64,000 nt of DNA from Marinicauda salina (GCF_003122085.1 NZ_QEXV01000001.1:558001-622000), one strand, 5' to 3'. Numbered from the stretch's first letter, positions 42,851-51,844 are shown. Made by a program: numbers and translations. The notes: generated from the sequence alone by a model not told the origin.

Positions 42851-44095
42851 ATGCCGCCTTTCGTTCTGGTCGCCGCGCTCCTCGCCCAGCCGGCCGACGC
42901 GCCCGATCCCGAACGGATCGAGGCGCTGGAGGCCGAGGCCGAGGAGACCCGCGAGCAGAGCGAGGCCCGCGCCGCAGAGGCCGACGCGCTGGCCGCCGAG
43001 ATCGCCGAGCTGCAGGCGCGCCTCGTTCAGGCCGCCGAACGGGTGCGCGCCGCCGAGGCGTCCGCCGACACCAGTGAAGCGCGGCTCGCCGAGCTCGAGG
43101 CCGAGGAGGCCGCCCTTTCCGAGCAGCTGGCTCGCGAGCGCGAAAGCCTCGCCCGCGTGCTCGCCGCCCTGCAGCGCTTCGAGCTCGCCGATCCGCCGGC
43201 GCTGGCCGTGACGCCCGACGACGCCGCCGAGGCCGCCCGGGCCGCGGGGCTGATGGCGCGCATCGCGCCGATGCTGGAAGCGCGCGCGGCGAACCTGGCC
43301 CGGCGCCTCGAGGAACTCGCCGCGCTGCGCGCGGAGCTGGGCGATCAGCGCGAAACCGTCGCCGAGGCCCGCGCCCGTCTCGCCGAGACCCGCGCGGAGG
43401 TCTCCGATCTGCTGGCCGAGCGCCGCGCCGCCGAGCAGCGCCTGCGCGCCGAGGCCGCCGATCTGTCGGACCGCGCCGCCGAGATCGCCTCGCGCGCGCG
43501 GTCGCTGCGCGAACTGCTCGCGGAGATCCGACGCTTCGCCGACGCCGAACCGCGACTGGCGCCGCGGCGGACCGAGCCGCCGGACCCCTCCGGCGTGCCG
43601 GTTCCGCGCGTGCGTCCGGAGCGGCGACCGGTGGAGGAGGGCGAGCTGATGGCCGCCCTGCCGGTGAGCGGCCCGGCCGAATCCATGCGCTTTTCCGACG
43701 TGCGCGGCCGGCTGAGGCCGCCGGCCGGGGGGCGCATCGTCTCCGGCGCCGGCGAGCGCGGCCCCGACGGCGTCGTCCGCGAGGGCGTATGGTTCGAGAC
43801 GCGGTCCCGGGCCCAGGTCACCGCGCCGTTCGACGGGGTGGTGGTCTACGCGGGACCGTTTCAAAGCTTCGACGGCGTCTTGATGATCAACACCGCCGAT
43901 GGATACACTCTCATCATCGGCGGGATGGCGCTTGTCTACGCGGCCGAGGGTCAGTCCGTTCTGGCGGGTGAACCGGTCGGCGCGATGCCGGACCGTGAAA
44001 ATCCGCCGCCGCGTCTCTATCTTGAGATAAGGCGAAACAGCGACGAGGCCGACGACCCGGAGATGTGGCTCCGGCCCGAATTTCGCAGGGGCTGA
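42851..44095 (+). CDS. EnvC-like coiled-coil protein with degenerate LytM/M23 domain
   Basis: 414 residues, probably periplasmic (short hydrophobic start MPPFVLVAALLAQPADA). Long coiled coil (about 20-245, heptads rich in Ala/Glu/Leu/Arg), then a Pro/Arg linker and a LytM fold (about 295-410). The Zn ligands of active M23 enzymes are missing: GVWFETRSRAQVTAPFDG replaces the H-x-G-x-D region and RLYLEIRR replaces LHFEIR. It is therefore a non-catalytic activator of amidases in cell separation, as known for EnvC. Start ATG 42851; upstream of ctpA. Confidence 0.9.
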   Translation: MPPFVLVAALLAQPADAPDPERIEALEAEAEETREQSEARAAEADALAAEIAELQARLVQAAERVRAAEASADTSEARLAELEAEEAALSEQLARERESLARVLAALQRFELADPPALAVTPDDAAEAARAAGLMARIAPMLEARAANLARRLEELAALRAELGDQRETVAEARARLAETRAEVSDLLAERRAAEQRLRAEAADLSDRAAEIASRARSLRELLAEIRRFADAEPRLAPRRTEPPDPSGVPVPRVRPERRPVEEGELMAALPVSGPAESMRFSDVRGRLRPPAGGRIVSGAGERGPDGVVREGVWFETRSRAQVTAPFDGVVVYAGPFQSFDGVLMINTADGYTLIIGGMALVYAAEGQSVLAGEPVGAMPDRENPPPRLYLEIRRNSDEADDPEMWLRPEFRRG

Positions 44096-44133
44096 CGGCG
44101 AGGGCGCTCGGCGCCTGAAGAGGACGGTGAAGC

Positions 44134-45438
44134 ATGCGTTTGCAAATCCTGGCTTCCGCGGTGGTGTTCGGCATCGGCGCAGCAGCGCTCGCGCTGTCCG
44201 CCGAAGGCGAGCAGAACTCGCGCGAGGAGACCTTCCGGCAGCTCGAGCTGTTCGGCGACGTGCTCAGCCGGATCGAGTCCGATTACGTCACCGATCCTGA
44301 CAAGGCCGAGCTGATCGAGAGCGCGATCGACGGCATGCTCGGCGCGCTCGACCCGCATTCGAGCTATCTCAGCCCCGACGATTTCCGCGACATGCAGGTC
44401 TCGACCCGCGGCGAGTACGGCGGGATCGGCATCGAGGTCACCATTCGCGACGACCTGATTACGATCATTTCGCCGATCGCCGAGACTCCGGGAGAGCGCG
44501 CCGGCCTCGAGTCCGGAGACCGGATCGTGGCCGTCGACGGCGAATCCATGCTCGGCGCCAGCATGGACGACGCCGTCGAGCGCATGCGCGGTCCGGCCGG
44601 CGAGCCGGTCACGCTGACGATTGCGCGCGAGGGCTCCGAGCCGTTCGACGTCACCATCGTGCGCGACATCATCGAGGTGCGCTCGGTGGTGTGGCGGATG
44701 GAGGAGGACACGACGCCCTATCTGCGCATCACGACGTTCAACGAGCACACGACGGATGCGGTGGTCGAGGCGATCGCGGATCTCGAGGCCAGCTACGGCG
44801 CCGACCTTCCGGGGCTGATCCTCGACCTGCGCTCCAATCCGGGCGGCCTTCTGGACCAGTCGGTGAGCGTCGCCGATCTCTTCCTCGATGGCGGCGAAGT
44901 GGTGTCCACGCGTGGTCGCGATCCGCGCGAGACGCGGCGCTACAATGCGCGGCCGGGCGACATGCTCGAGGGCGCGCCCATCGTGGTGCTGATCAATCCG
45001 GGCACCGCGAGCGCGTCCGAGATCGTCGCCGGCGCGCTGCAGGACCGCGAGCGGGCGACCGTCGTCGGCCTGACCAGCTTCGGCAAGGGCTCCATGCAGA
45101 CCGTGATTCCCTTGCGCGGCGGCCGCGACGGCGCGTTGCGCCTGACCACGGCGCGCTACTACACGCCGGCCGGCCGCTCGATCCAGGCCACCGGTCTGGA
45201 CCCGGACATCGCGATCGCGTCGCGGCGGATCGACCCCGAGGCGCCGTCGCGCTTCACCGAGGCGGATCTGCGCAATGCGCTCGGCAACGAGAACGGCGAC
45301 GAGCGCCACGAGATCGACGCCGAGGCCGTCGAGGAGCCGCCCGAGGACTGGGAAGAGGGCGAGGACTACCAGCTCTTCCGCGCCCGCGAGGTGCTCGCCT
45401 CGATGATGGAAGTCGAGCAGGCGCGGCTGGATCAGTAG
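44134..45438 (+). CDS. ctpA: S41-family carboxy-terminal processing protease
   Basis: 434-residue periplasmic serine protease. Signal-anchor-like N-terminus (LQILASAVVFGIGAAALAL), PDZ domain (about 95-180; GGIGIEVTIRDD, AGLESGDRIVAVDGE) and the catalytic domain with Ser about 295 in GTASASEIVAGALQD and Lys in TSFGKGSMQTV. An acidic tail follows (EEPPEDWEEGEDYQ). CtpA-type proteases act with envelope proteins and often control cell-wall hydrolases, which fits its place just after the EnvC-like gene (38 bp). Confidence 0.95.
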   Translation: MRLQILASAVVFGIGAAALALSAEGEQNSREETFRQLELFGDVLSRIESDYVTDPDKAELIESAIDGMLGALDPHSSYLSPDDFRDMQVSTRGEYGGIGIEVTIRDDLITIISPIAETPGERAGLESGDRIVAVDGESMLGASMDDAVERMRGPAGEPVTLTIAREGSEPFDVTIVRDIIEVRSVVWRMEEDTTPYLRITTFNEHTTDAVVEAIADLEASYGADLPGLILDLRSNPGGLLDQSVSVADLFLDGGEVVSTRGRDPRETRRYNARPGDMLEGAPIVVLINPGTASASEIVAGALQDRERATVVGLTSFGKGSMQTVIPLRGGRDGALRLTTARYYTPAGRSIQATGLDPDIAIASRRIDPEAPSRFTEADLRNALGNENGDERHEIDAEAVEEPPEDWEEGEDYQLFRAREVLASMMEVEQARLDQ

Positions 45439-45544
45439 TCGCGCCGCGCCCGGCTGCGGTTTTTCGTGGCTTCGTTAACGCTTCTTTACCCGGCGGCCAT
45501 GAGGATCGGCGGCGGATGATTCCGCCGTTCACCGTCGCAGGGCC

Positions 45545-46684
45545 ATGCTTGCACGCCGCTCCGAGTCCTCACCTTTGCGCGCTCCGCTTCTCGCGGGGGG
45601 CGCGGCCGCCGTCGCCTGCATTGCGGTCATCGCGGCGCTGGCGCTGACGGGGCGCAGCGACCAGGTCGCTGTCGGCGCCCGCGCGCCGATCGCCAGCGAG
45701 CCTCCTCTCGGGCTGGCCGCCGCCGGAGAGCCGGTGGAGTTCGTCGAGACCGAGGGGGAAGCCGCGTCGCTTCCCGGCGTGAGCGAGACCGCCGAAACGT
45801 TGACCGCGCCGCAGAGCGGGTCCGGGGCGCGCTCCGAACCGGATCGGCAAGCGGCCTCGCGCGGGGCGCCGCCCGCGCCCGTCGAGGGCCTCTACGAGCC
45901 CGGCCCGGGCGGTCCGCTGCCGGTGGTCGCTGCGGACGGCCGCCGCGGTTCCGAGGTGTACGCCGCCCCCTTCGAGGGCGAACCCGATGCGCCGACCATC
46001 GCGGTCGTCGTGGGCGGGCTCGGCATGAGCCGCGCGATCACGCAGACCGCGATCGAGGACCTGCCCGCGGAGGTCACGCTGAGCTTCGTGCCCTACGCGC
46101 CGAACCTGCAGGACTGGATCGACCGGGCGCGCGCGGACGGTCACGAGGTGCTGATCGAACTGCCGATGGAGCCGTTCGATTACCCCAACAACGATCCCGG
46201 CCCCCACACCCTGCTCGCCGACCTGGATGCGTCGGAGAACCGCGAGCGCCTGGAATGGCTGCTCAGCCGCGCGGCGGGTTATACCGGCGTGATCAATTAT
46301 CTCGGCGCGCGACTGGCGACAGCGCCCGGGTCGATGGCCGAGATCTTCCGCGAACTCGACCGGCGCGGCGTGGCGATCTTCCACGACGGCTCCGGCCGGC
46401 GCTCGGCGCTGGCCGACGCCGCGTCCCGCGCCGATGCGCGGCTCGAGCTCGCCGACCGGGTCCTCGACGGCGACCCGACGCCGCGCGCCATCGAGGAGCG
46501 CCTGCTCGAACTCGAGGCGCTGGCGCTGCAGGACGGCGCGGCGCTCGGATCGGGGTTCGCCTACCCCGCGACCGTCGAACGCACCGCGCGCTGGGCCGAG
46601 GGGCTCGCCGCACGGGGCTATCAGCTCGCTCCCGCGTCCTATCTCCTCCGCCGCCAGGCCGGCGAGGCCGAGCAGGAGTCGTGA
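45545..46684 (+). CDS. Divergent polysaccharide deacetylase family protein (YibQ-like)
   Basis: 379 residues. N-terminal membrane anchor (LLAGGAAAVACIAVIAALAL), a low-complexity linker (about 40-135), and a NodB-like divergent deacetylase domain: IAVVVGGLGMSRAITQTAIE, VTLSFVPYAPNLQDWIDRAR, VLIELPMEPFDYPNNDPGPH and a GVINYLGARLATAP motif. The usual D-D/H-x-x-H metal set is incomplete, as is normal for this divergent branch. Probably acts on the envelope, in the ctpA-deacetylase-rppH block conserved in Alphaproteobacteria. Its stop overlaps the rppH GTG start. Confidence 0.88.
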   Translation: MLARRSESSPLRAPLLAGGAAAVACIAVIAALALTGRSDQVAVGARAPIASEPPLGLAAAGEPVEFVETEGEAASLPGVSETAETLTAPQSGSGARSEPDRQAASRGAPPAPVEGLYEPGPGGPLPVVAADGRRGSEVYAAPFEGEPDAPTIAVVVGGLGMSRAITQTAIEDLPAEVTLSFVPYAPNLQDWIDRARADGHEVLIELPMEPFDYPNNDPGPHTLLADLDASENRERLEWLLSRAAGYTGVINYLGARLATAPGSMAEIFRELDRRGVAIFHDGSGRRSALADAASRADARLELADRVLDGDPTPRAIEERLLELEALALQDGAALGSGFAYPATVERTARWAEGLAARGYQLAPASYLLRRQAGEAEQES

Positions 46685-47169
46685 GGGCCGCCGGCCCCGA
46701 CCCCTTTCCCGCCCATCGACCCAATGCCGGGGTCGTCCTGTTCGACGCGGCGGGGCTGTGCTGGATCGGCAAGCGCTTCGGCGCGCCGGGGCCATGGGTG
46801 TGGCAGTGGCCGCAGGGCGGGATGGATCCGGGCGAGGACGCCGAGGCTGCGGCCTTGAGGGAGCTCTACGAGGAAACCGGCGCGACTGCGGAGATGGTCG
46901 CGCCGCTGGGATCGATCGACGCCTGGCTGGCGTATGATTTCCCGCCGGAGGTTCGCGGCGACAAGGGTCGCTGGCGCGGCCAGAAGCAGCGCTGGTTCGC
47001 CTACCGCTATCACGGCCGCGACGCCGATTTCGATCTCACGGCGGTCCCGCCGCAGGAATTCGAAGGCTTCCGCTGGGAGCGTCTCGAACGCGTGCCCGAG
47101 CTGATCATTCCGTGGAAACGCGACGTCTACAGGGCGGTCGCCGAGGCCTTCGCCCCGTTCGCGCGCTGA
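46681..47169 (+). CDS. rppH: RNA pyrophosphohydrolase
   Basis: Nudix hydrolase removing pyrophosphate from the 5-prime end of mRNAs to start decay. 162 residues from GTG 46681, which overlaps the deacetylase stop (GTGA). Nudix box: GGMDPGEDAEAAALRELYEETGA in segments GGMDPGEDAE and LRELYEETGA. The RppH-specific VWQWPQGG and GQKQRWFAYRY regions are intact. Confidence 0.95.
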   Translation: MRAAGPDPFPAHRPNAGVVLFDAAGLCWIGKRFGAPGPWVWQWPQGGMDPGEDAEAAALRELYEETGATAEMVAPLGSIDAWLAYDFPPEVRGDKGRWRGQKQRWFAYRYHGRDADFDLTAVPPQEFEGFRWERLERVPELIIPWKRDVYRAVAEAFAPFAR

Positions 47170-47481
47170 TCAGCGTCGCCGGCGCGTCAGCGCGTCGGCC
47201 GTCTTGATGAGCGCGACTCGTCCGACCATCGCCAGCCAGACCAGACCTGCGATCAGCGCGAACGGCGAGAAGGCCTCGGCGGGCACGGCGCGTGCGATGG
47301 CGACGATCGTCAACGCCGCCGCGCCGCGCGTGGCGAGAGTCGTCCAGGCGATGTCGCGGAAACGCTCGGCGGCGCGGATGGTGCGCCGCGAGAACCAGCG
47401 CCGCGCGGAGGTCGCCCGTCCGCGGTCGCCGCGTTCGCGCGCCGGAGCGCGCTCCTGACCTTGATCGATCGCAATGCTCAT
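47170..47481 (-). CDS. Small two-helix membrane protein of unknown function
   Basis: About 103 residues from the ATG at 47481 (MSIAIDQGQERAP); the frame is open to 47544 with a hydrophobic 21-residue extension. A basic, Arg-rich cytoplasmic stretch (ARERGDRGRATSARRWFSRR) precedes two hydrophobic segments (TTLATRGAAALTIVAIARAV and FALIAGLVWLAMVGRVALI). It is convergent with rppH with no gap. I do not recognise a family. Confidence 0.55.
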   Translation of the reverse strand: MSIAIDQGQERAPARERGDRGRATSARRWFSRRTIRAAERFRDIAWTTLATRGAAALTIVAIARAVPAEAFSPFALIAGLVWLAMVGRVALIKTADALTRRRR

Positions 47482-47544
47482 GAAAATCAGGATACGGATA
47501 AATGTGAGAACTGTCAAAAAAGTGTCATACGGTTGATATTGCAT

Positions 47545-47580
47545 AGAAAAAACGCCGCCCGGCGATCCCGGGCGGCGTTA
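47545..47580 (-). terminator. Rho-independent terminator after ahpD
   Basis: On the minus strand AACGCCGCCCGG / CCGGGCGGCGTT forms a 12-bp stem followed by TTTTTTC. It lies 31 bp beyond the ahpD stop and ends the ahpC-ahpD transcript. It also lies at the upstream end of the small membrane protein frame. Confidence 0.9.
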
Positions 47581-47610
47581 ATAACATATCAAGTTATCGA
47601 GCTTCGCCGG

Positions 47611-48141
47611 TCAGGCGGCGGCGTTCTCCGCCCGGACGACGGCGGCGACGCCGTTGACCACCGCGCCGATCCGCACGCCGGCCTGGATCTGCTCGGTCGA
47701 CAGACCCGCCTTGCGCAGCTCGGCCTCGTGGGAGTCGATGCACGCGCCGCAGCCGTTGATCGCCGAGACGACGAGCGACCAGAGCTCGAAATCGGCCTTG
47801 TCGACGCCCGGATTGGCGATGACGTTCATCCGGAGCTTCGCCGGCAGCGTCTTGTAGTCGGGCGACTTCACCAGGTGCAGGAAGCGATAATAGACATTGT
47901 TCATGCCCATGATCGAAGCGGCGGCCCTGGCTGCGGCGACGGCTTCGCCCGACAGCTTGCCCTCGACCTCGGCGGCGATGGACTTGAGCGTTTCGGGCTC
48001 GCCCACGGCGTAGGCCGCCGCGAGAAAGGCGCCGAACTTCTTCTGATCGTCGAGCACGGTCTCGCGGGCCAGCGAGGACAGGTTCAGCTTGAGATCCTTG
48101 GCGTACTCGGGAATGCGTTCCTTGAGAGCGTCGAGACTCAT
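47611..48141 (-). CDS. ahpD: Alkyl hydroperoxide reductase AhpD (CMD family)
   Basis: 176 residues of helical AhpD fold. The redox-active motif [18 protein letters not shown] has the CxxC plus the His of the proton relay; [20 protein letters not shown] is the typical start. AhpD recycles the peroxiredoxin AhpC, here with electrons from lipoylated partners by family knowledge. It is downstream of ahpC on the same strand with a 193-bp gap containing a large hairpin. Unlike the CMD-like protein at 15 kb, it keeps its cysteines. Confidence 0.94.
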   Translation of the reverse strand: MSLDALKERIPEYAKDLKLNLSSLARETVLDDQKKFGAFLAAAYAVGEPETLKSIAAEVEGKLSGEAVAAARAAASIMGMNNVYYRFLHLVKSPDYKTLPAKLRMNVIANPGVDKADFELWSLVVSAINGCGACIDSHEAELRKAGLSTEQIQAGVRIGAVVNGVAAVVRAENAAA

Positions 48142-48220
48142 GGTTGGGCCTCCGTGTGGCGACCGCCGGCGGCGCGCGAAAGGCGCGCGGCGAGGCGTGC
48201 GTTGGAACAAGGGATTGGCG

Positions 48221-48274
48221 CGCTCCGGACGCCCCTCAAGTCGGGGGGAGGGACGCTCGAGGGCGTCCGGAGCG
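48221..48274. repeat. 14-bp perfect inverted repeat between ahpC and ahpD
   Basis: CGCTCCGGACGCCC (48221-48234) and GGGCGTCCGGAGCG (48261-48274) flank a 26-nt loop that can form a smaller CCCC/GGGG stem. There is no T-run on either strand, so it is more likely an mRNA-processing or stabilising hairpin (differential ahpC versus ahpD expression) than a terminator. Confidence 0.7.
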
Positions 48275-48334
48275 GCCAGGAAGGCCGTCGCGGCGCAAAG
48301 GGGACAGGAGCCGCGACGACCGATGTCGCCGGTG

Positions 48335-48886
48335 CTAGGCGGCGAGCGTGTCGCCGCCGACCTCGCGGTTGCACGGGCACAGCTCGTCGGTCTGCAGCGC
48401 GTCGAGCACGCGGAGCGTGTCTTCCGGATTGCGGCCGACATTCAGGTTCGTCGCGTAGACGTGCTGGATCGTGCCGTCCGGATCGACGATGTAGGTGTAG
48501 CGGTAGGCCACGCCTTCGGGCGAGCGGATGCCCAGCGAGTCGACCAGCGAGCCCGTCGTGTCGGCGAACTGCCACATGTCGAGCTTGTCGAGATCGCCGT
48601 GCTCGCGCCGCCAGGCGAGCTTGCAGAACTCGTTGTCGGTCGAGCCGCCCATCACGACGGCGTCACGATCCTCGAACTCGTCCTTCAGCTTGGCGAAGGC
48701 GACGATCTCGGTCGGGCACACGAAGGTGAAATCCTTCGGATAGAAGAAGATGACCTTCCACTTGCCCTCGAAGCTCTTGTCGGTGATCGGCTCGAACGCC
48801 GACTCGCCGTTCTCCTCGTGCTGATTGAAGCCCGGCTTCACGCCGACGATTTCGAACTCGGGAAGCTTGTCGCCAATACCCAGCAT
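48335..48886 (-). CDS. ahpC: Peroxiredoxin AhpC
   Basis: 183-residue AhpC/Prx-type peroxidase reducing hydrogen and alkyl peroxides. Peroxidatic Cys57 lies in [15 protein letters not shown]; the resolving region [13 protein letters not shown] near the C-terminus fits the mycobacterial-type AhpC that works with AhpD, which is encoded next. Divergent from oxyR across 152 bp, the usual arrangement for OxyR control. Confidence 0.95.
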   Translation of the reverse strand: MLGIGDKLPEFEIVGVKPGFNQHEENGESAFEPITDKSFEGKWKVIFFYPKDFTFVCPTEIVAFAKLKDEFEDRDAVVMGGSTDNEFCKLAWRREHGDLDKLDMWQFADTTGSLVDSLGIRSPEGVAYRYTYIVDPDGTIQHVYATNLNVGRNPEDTLRVLDALQTDELCPCNREVGGDTLAA

Positions 48887-48997
48887 GTTTCGTCCTCCGG
48901 AAAACTCGTTTCACAAATATCGACCGCCCCGGCGGTCGCCGGGGCGACGGGGGCATGCCCCGTTTCGCGATGCGTATATGCGCGCCTGAGACTCATA

Positions 48998-49010
48998 AAT
49001 CCAATGGATT
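48998..49010. promoter_or_regulatory. Candidate OxyR-type dyad in the ahpC-oxyR gap
   Basis: AATCCA-A-TGGATT is a 13-bp palindrome in an AT-richer patch between the divergent starts, about 29 bp upstream of oxyR. LysR-type operators have T-N11-A symmetry, which this stretch satisfies (ATAAATCCAATGGATTGT). An ATAG-C-CTAT palindrome (49026-49034) lies just before the oxyR start and is a second candidate. Assignment is by position only. Confidence 0.4.
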
Positions 49011-49038
49011 GTTTCTTAACCGCCCATAGCCTATTTCA

Positions 49039-49965
49039 ATGGCCATGAGCACGATACTTCCGACCCTGCGACAGCTTCAGTTTCTGGTGGCGCTGGCCGA
49101 TCACGGCTCGTTCAGCCGCGCCGCGGAGGCGTCCCACGTCACCCAGCCGACGCTGTCGGCCGGCGTGAAGGAGCTCGAAAACGCCCTCGGCGCGGTGCTG
49201 GTCGAGCGCGGCGCCCGCGGCGCCACCCTCACCCCGGCCGGCGAGACCGCCGCCGCCCGCGCCCGGCTGATGCTGACCGAGGCCGAGGATCTGGTCCACG
49301 CCGCCCGCGCCGCCGGCGAGCCGCTGACCGGCCAGTTCCGGCTCGGCGTCATCCCGACGATCGCGCCCTTTCTGCTGCCGAAGGTCCTGCCCGCGCTGCG
49401 CGACGAGTTCCCGAAGCTTGAGCTGTTCCTGCGCGAGGACCTCACCCACAGGCTGGTCGACGCGCTCAAGGAGCGGCGGCTCGACGCCGCGCTCATCGCG
49501 TTGCCTTGGGAATCGACGGGCATCGAGACCACCGTGATCGCCGAGGACGAATTCCTGTTCGCCGCGCCGCCGGACCATCCGCTCGCCAAGGTCAACCGGC
49601 TCGAGCCGTCGATGGTGGCCGACGAACCGCTGCTTCTGCTCGAGGACGGCCACTGCCTGCGCGATCACGCGCTCTCGGTGTGCGGCGGCGGTCCCGGCGG
49701 CGCGGCGTCGGACGCGGCGCGATCGGATTTCGCCGCCACGAGCCTGCACACCCTGGTGCAGATGGTGCGCAGCGGCCTCGGGGCGACGCTGCTGCCGAAG
49801 CTGGCCCTCGACGCGGGTCTCATCGACGGCATGGATCTGGCCGTACGCCATTTCGACCCGCCGGTCTCCGGCCGCGAGATCGGCGTGGCCTGGCGCAAGG
49901 GCTCGGCCCGGGCCGACGAGGTCAAGGCGCTCGCCGCCTCGATCAAGGCGGCGATGGAGGGATGA
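49039..49965 (+). CDS. oxyR: OxyR hydrogen-peroxide-sensing LysR regulator
   Basis: 308 residues. N-terminal winged helix LPTLRQLQFLVALADHGSFS with ASHVTQPTLSAGVKELENAL. The effector domain keeps the two redox cysteines nine residues apart, Cys about 206 (LLEDGHCLRDHAL) and Cys about 215 (SVCGGG), equivalent to 199 and 208 in E. coli OxyR. It should therefore form the activating disulfide and induce ahpC-ahpD. Starts ATG at 49039 or 49045 are both possible. Confidence 0.93.
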   Translation: MAMSTILPTLRQLQFLVALADHGSFSRAAEASHVTQPTLSAGVKELENALGAVLVERGARGATLTPAGETAAARARLMLTEAEDLVHAARAAGEPLTGQFRLGVIPTIAPFLLPKVLPALRDEFPKLELFLREDLTHRLVDALKERRLDAALIALPWESTGIETTVIAEDEFLFAAPPDHPLAKVNRLEPSMVADEPLLLLEDGHCLRDHALSVCGGGPGGAASDAARSDFAATSLHTLVQMVRSGLGATLLPKLALDAGLIDGMDLAVRHFDPPVSGREIGVAWRKGSARADEVKALAASIKAAMEG

Positions 49966-50008
49966 GTCCGGCCTTTCCCGCCGGGCGCATTCGCAATAGA
50001 AACAACGC

Positions 50009-50578
50009 ATGCTGACCCTCGCGATCGCCGCCGCCCTGATGTCGAACGAGCCCGCCGCGCCGGAGCGGCAGGTGCTGGTCGTGCGCCATGCCCGGAAGAT
50101 CTCGGAGGACTGCAACGCGCTGGACTGTCCGCTGAGCGAGCGCGGCGAAGCGATGGTCGCGCGTCTCGGAACCTTTCTCGCCGGACCGGATGTCGGCGGC
50201 GTCGACGCCGCCCGCGCCAGCTCGGCCTGCCGCACGGTGCGGACCGCCGAGGCGGCGGGCGTTCCTGTCATTCCCCACCAGGCCGGACCCGACCATGTCG
50301 CGCGCTGCGGCGGCGGGGTCGACGTGGCGCTGACGCGCGAAGACGCCATCGACGCGGTGCGCGCCGACGACGCGCCGGCGACCCTCGTCGCCGAGCACTC
50401 CAACACGGTCTGCCTGTGGATCGTCGAGTACGCCGGCGAAGCTGCGGCGGGCGAGGCCGGCTGCGTCGACGGGCGGCTGCCGTCGGAGGCCTATGGCGAC
50501 GTGTTCCGCCTGAGCGGCGCAGGAGAGGTCTGGACGCTGACCGTGTTCGAGGACGCCTTCGACGTTGCCGGGGAGTGA
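50009..50578 (+). CDS. Histidine-phosphatase-superfamily protein
   Basis: 189 residues with a short hydrophobic start (MLTLAIAAALMSNEPA), possibly a signal peptide. The R-H motif QVLVVRHARKISEDC holds the phosphohistidine, CPLSERGEAMVARLGTFL follows as in SixA-like phosphatases, and a second His (TLVAEHSNTVCLW) completes the site. The usual RHG is RHA. Cys residues are numerous for this genome, consistent with a periplasmic location. Substrate unknown. Confidence 0.75.
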   Translation: MLTLAIAAALMSNEPAAPERQVLVVRHARKISEDCNALDCPLSERGEAMVARLGTFLAGPDVGGVDAARASSACRTVRTAEAAGVPVIPHQAGPDHVARCGGGVDVALTREDAIDAVRADDAPATLVAEHSNTVCLWIVEYAGEAAAGEAGCVDGRLPSEAYGDVFRLSGAGEVWTLTVFEDAFDVAGE

Positions 50579-50654
50579 GACCGCGCCACAGGCGTGAACG
50601 CCTTCTTAAGCCCCGGCGGTGTATGCGTTCAGCAATCCGATCGAACCGACGGTG

Positions 50655-51125
50655 ATGCCCGAGAAAACGCGCCATATCCTCTTCGTGTGCACCGGCAATA
50701 TCTGTCGGTCGCCGATGGCGCAGGGCGTCGCGACGGTCCTCGCCGAGCGCGCGGGCAAGAACCTCGTCTTCGCTTCGGCGGGCACCGGCGACTGGCACGC
50801 CGGCCAGCCGGCCGATGCGCGCGCCGTCGAAGCCGCCAAGCGGCGCGGCTATGACCTGTCGGGCTGCGTGGCGCGCCAGTGCGTCGACGAGGATTTCCAC
50901 CGCTTCGATTACCTGATCGCGCTCGACGGCGGCCACCTGCGCTGGCTGCGCACGGCGCTGTCGGCGCGCCGGCTGCCTGAAAAGCCGATCTCGCGCCTGA
51001 TGGACTGGTCGATCGGGCTGGCCGGCCGCGACGTGCCCGACCCCTATTACGGCGACGCCGCCGAATTCGACGCCGCCCTCGATCTCATCGAGAAGGGCTG
51101 CGAGGGGCTGGTGCGCCGAATCTGA
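50655..51125 (+). CDS. Low-molecular-weight protein-tyrosine phosphatase family
   Basis: 156 residues from ATG 50655. P-loop ILFVCTGNICRSPMAQGV holds the nucleophilic Cys and the Arg of C-x5-R; the general acid is in VPDPYYGDAAEFDAA. This is the single-domain LMW-PTP fold. The substrate may be phosphotyrosine proteins; arsenate reductase is unlikely from the DPYYG motif. It is convergent with thpR with a 5-bp gap. Confidence 0.9.
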   Translation: MPEKTRHILFVCTGNICRSPMAQGVATVLAERAGKNLVFASAGTGDWHAGQPADARAVEAAKRRGYDLSGCVARQCVDEDFHRFDYLIALDGGHLRWLRTALSARRLPEKPISRLMDWSIGLAGRDVPDPYYGDAAEFDAALDLIEKGCEGLVRRI

Positions 51126-51130
51126 GCGCC

Positions 51131-51676
51131 TCAGGCGAGCAGCGGGTATTCCGCCTCGACTTCGTAGACGTTCGCCTTGCCGGGCTTGCGCTGGCGGCTC
51201 GAATAGAGATGGAAGCGGTCGGCGACGAAGGGCTCCGAGCGGTAGAGATTGAGCCGCTTCTCGAATTTCTGCAGCCGTACGAAATCGGTCTCGCCGAGAT
51301 AGGCGATCGTGACGTGGGCGTGGTAGTTGCGCTTGTCCGGCGGCGCGCCGGCGCGCTGTCCGGCCTTCGCGCAGCGTCGCGCCAGGTCCAGAAGCAGCGG
51401 GTTCTCGCTCACCCCGAGCCAGAGCGCGCTCGGCTCGGCCTTGCCGAAATGACCCGTGCCCTCGAGGCGCAGCTCGAACGGCGGGATGGCGATGCGTCCG
51501 AGCTCGAGGTCGAGCTCCTCGATCACGTCCTCGTCCAGCTCGCCGTAGAAGGCCAGCGTGATGTGAAGGTTCTCCGGCGGCCGCCACTTGGCGCCGGGAA
51601 CGCCTTTCATCAGCGGCAGGACGCGCTCGACGATTTCGGGGGGAAGCGGCAGCGCCGCGAAGACGCGAAGGGACAT
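51131..51676 (-). CDS. thpR: RNA 2',3'-cyclic phosphodiesterase
   Basis: 2H phosphoesterase of 181 residues (former LigT family). The two catalytic H-x-T motifs are seen in PENLHITLAFYGEL and RNYHAHVTIAYLGE. The start is the ATG at 51676 (MSLRVFAALPLPPE); the frame upstream to 52720 is a shadow of the Bax-inhibitor gene. Confidence 0.93.
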   Translation of the reverse strand: MSLRVFAALPLPPEIVERVLPLMKGVPGAKWRPPENLHITLAFYGELDEDVIEELDLELGRIAIPPFELRLEGTGHFGKAEPSALWLGVSENPLLLDLARRCAKAGQRAGAPPDKRNYHAHVTIAYLGETDFVRLQKFEKRLNLYRSEPFVADRFHLYSSRQRKPGKANVYEVEAEYPLLA

Positions 51677-51844
51677 GGACGCGAACAGGCACGGCCGGGC
51701 CGGATCGGTCAAGGTTGTGCGATCGGGCGCGGCGCCGTCGCCCTCCGGTTTTCCTTGAAACACGGCGGTCCGCGCATGATATTCAGATGCGACGGTCCGC
51801 TGCAGAGAATGACGGGCCGAAAACCTGAAGGTTGAGAGAGACAG

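Noticed and set aside
47461-47474. TTGATCGATCGCAA as a second FNR/FixK box
   Set aside because: Only 8 of 10 defined positions match, and it lies inside the first codons of the small membrane protein, not in a promoter.
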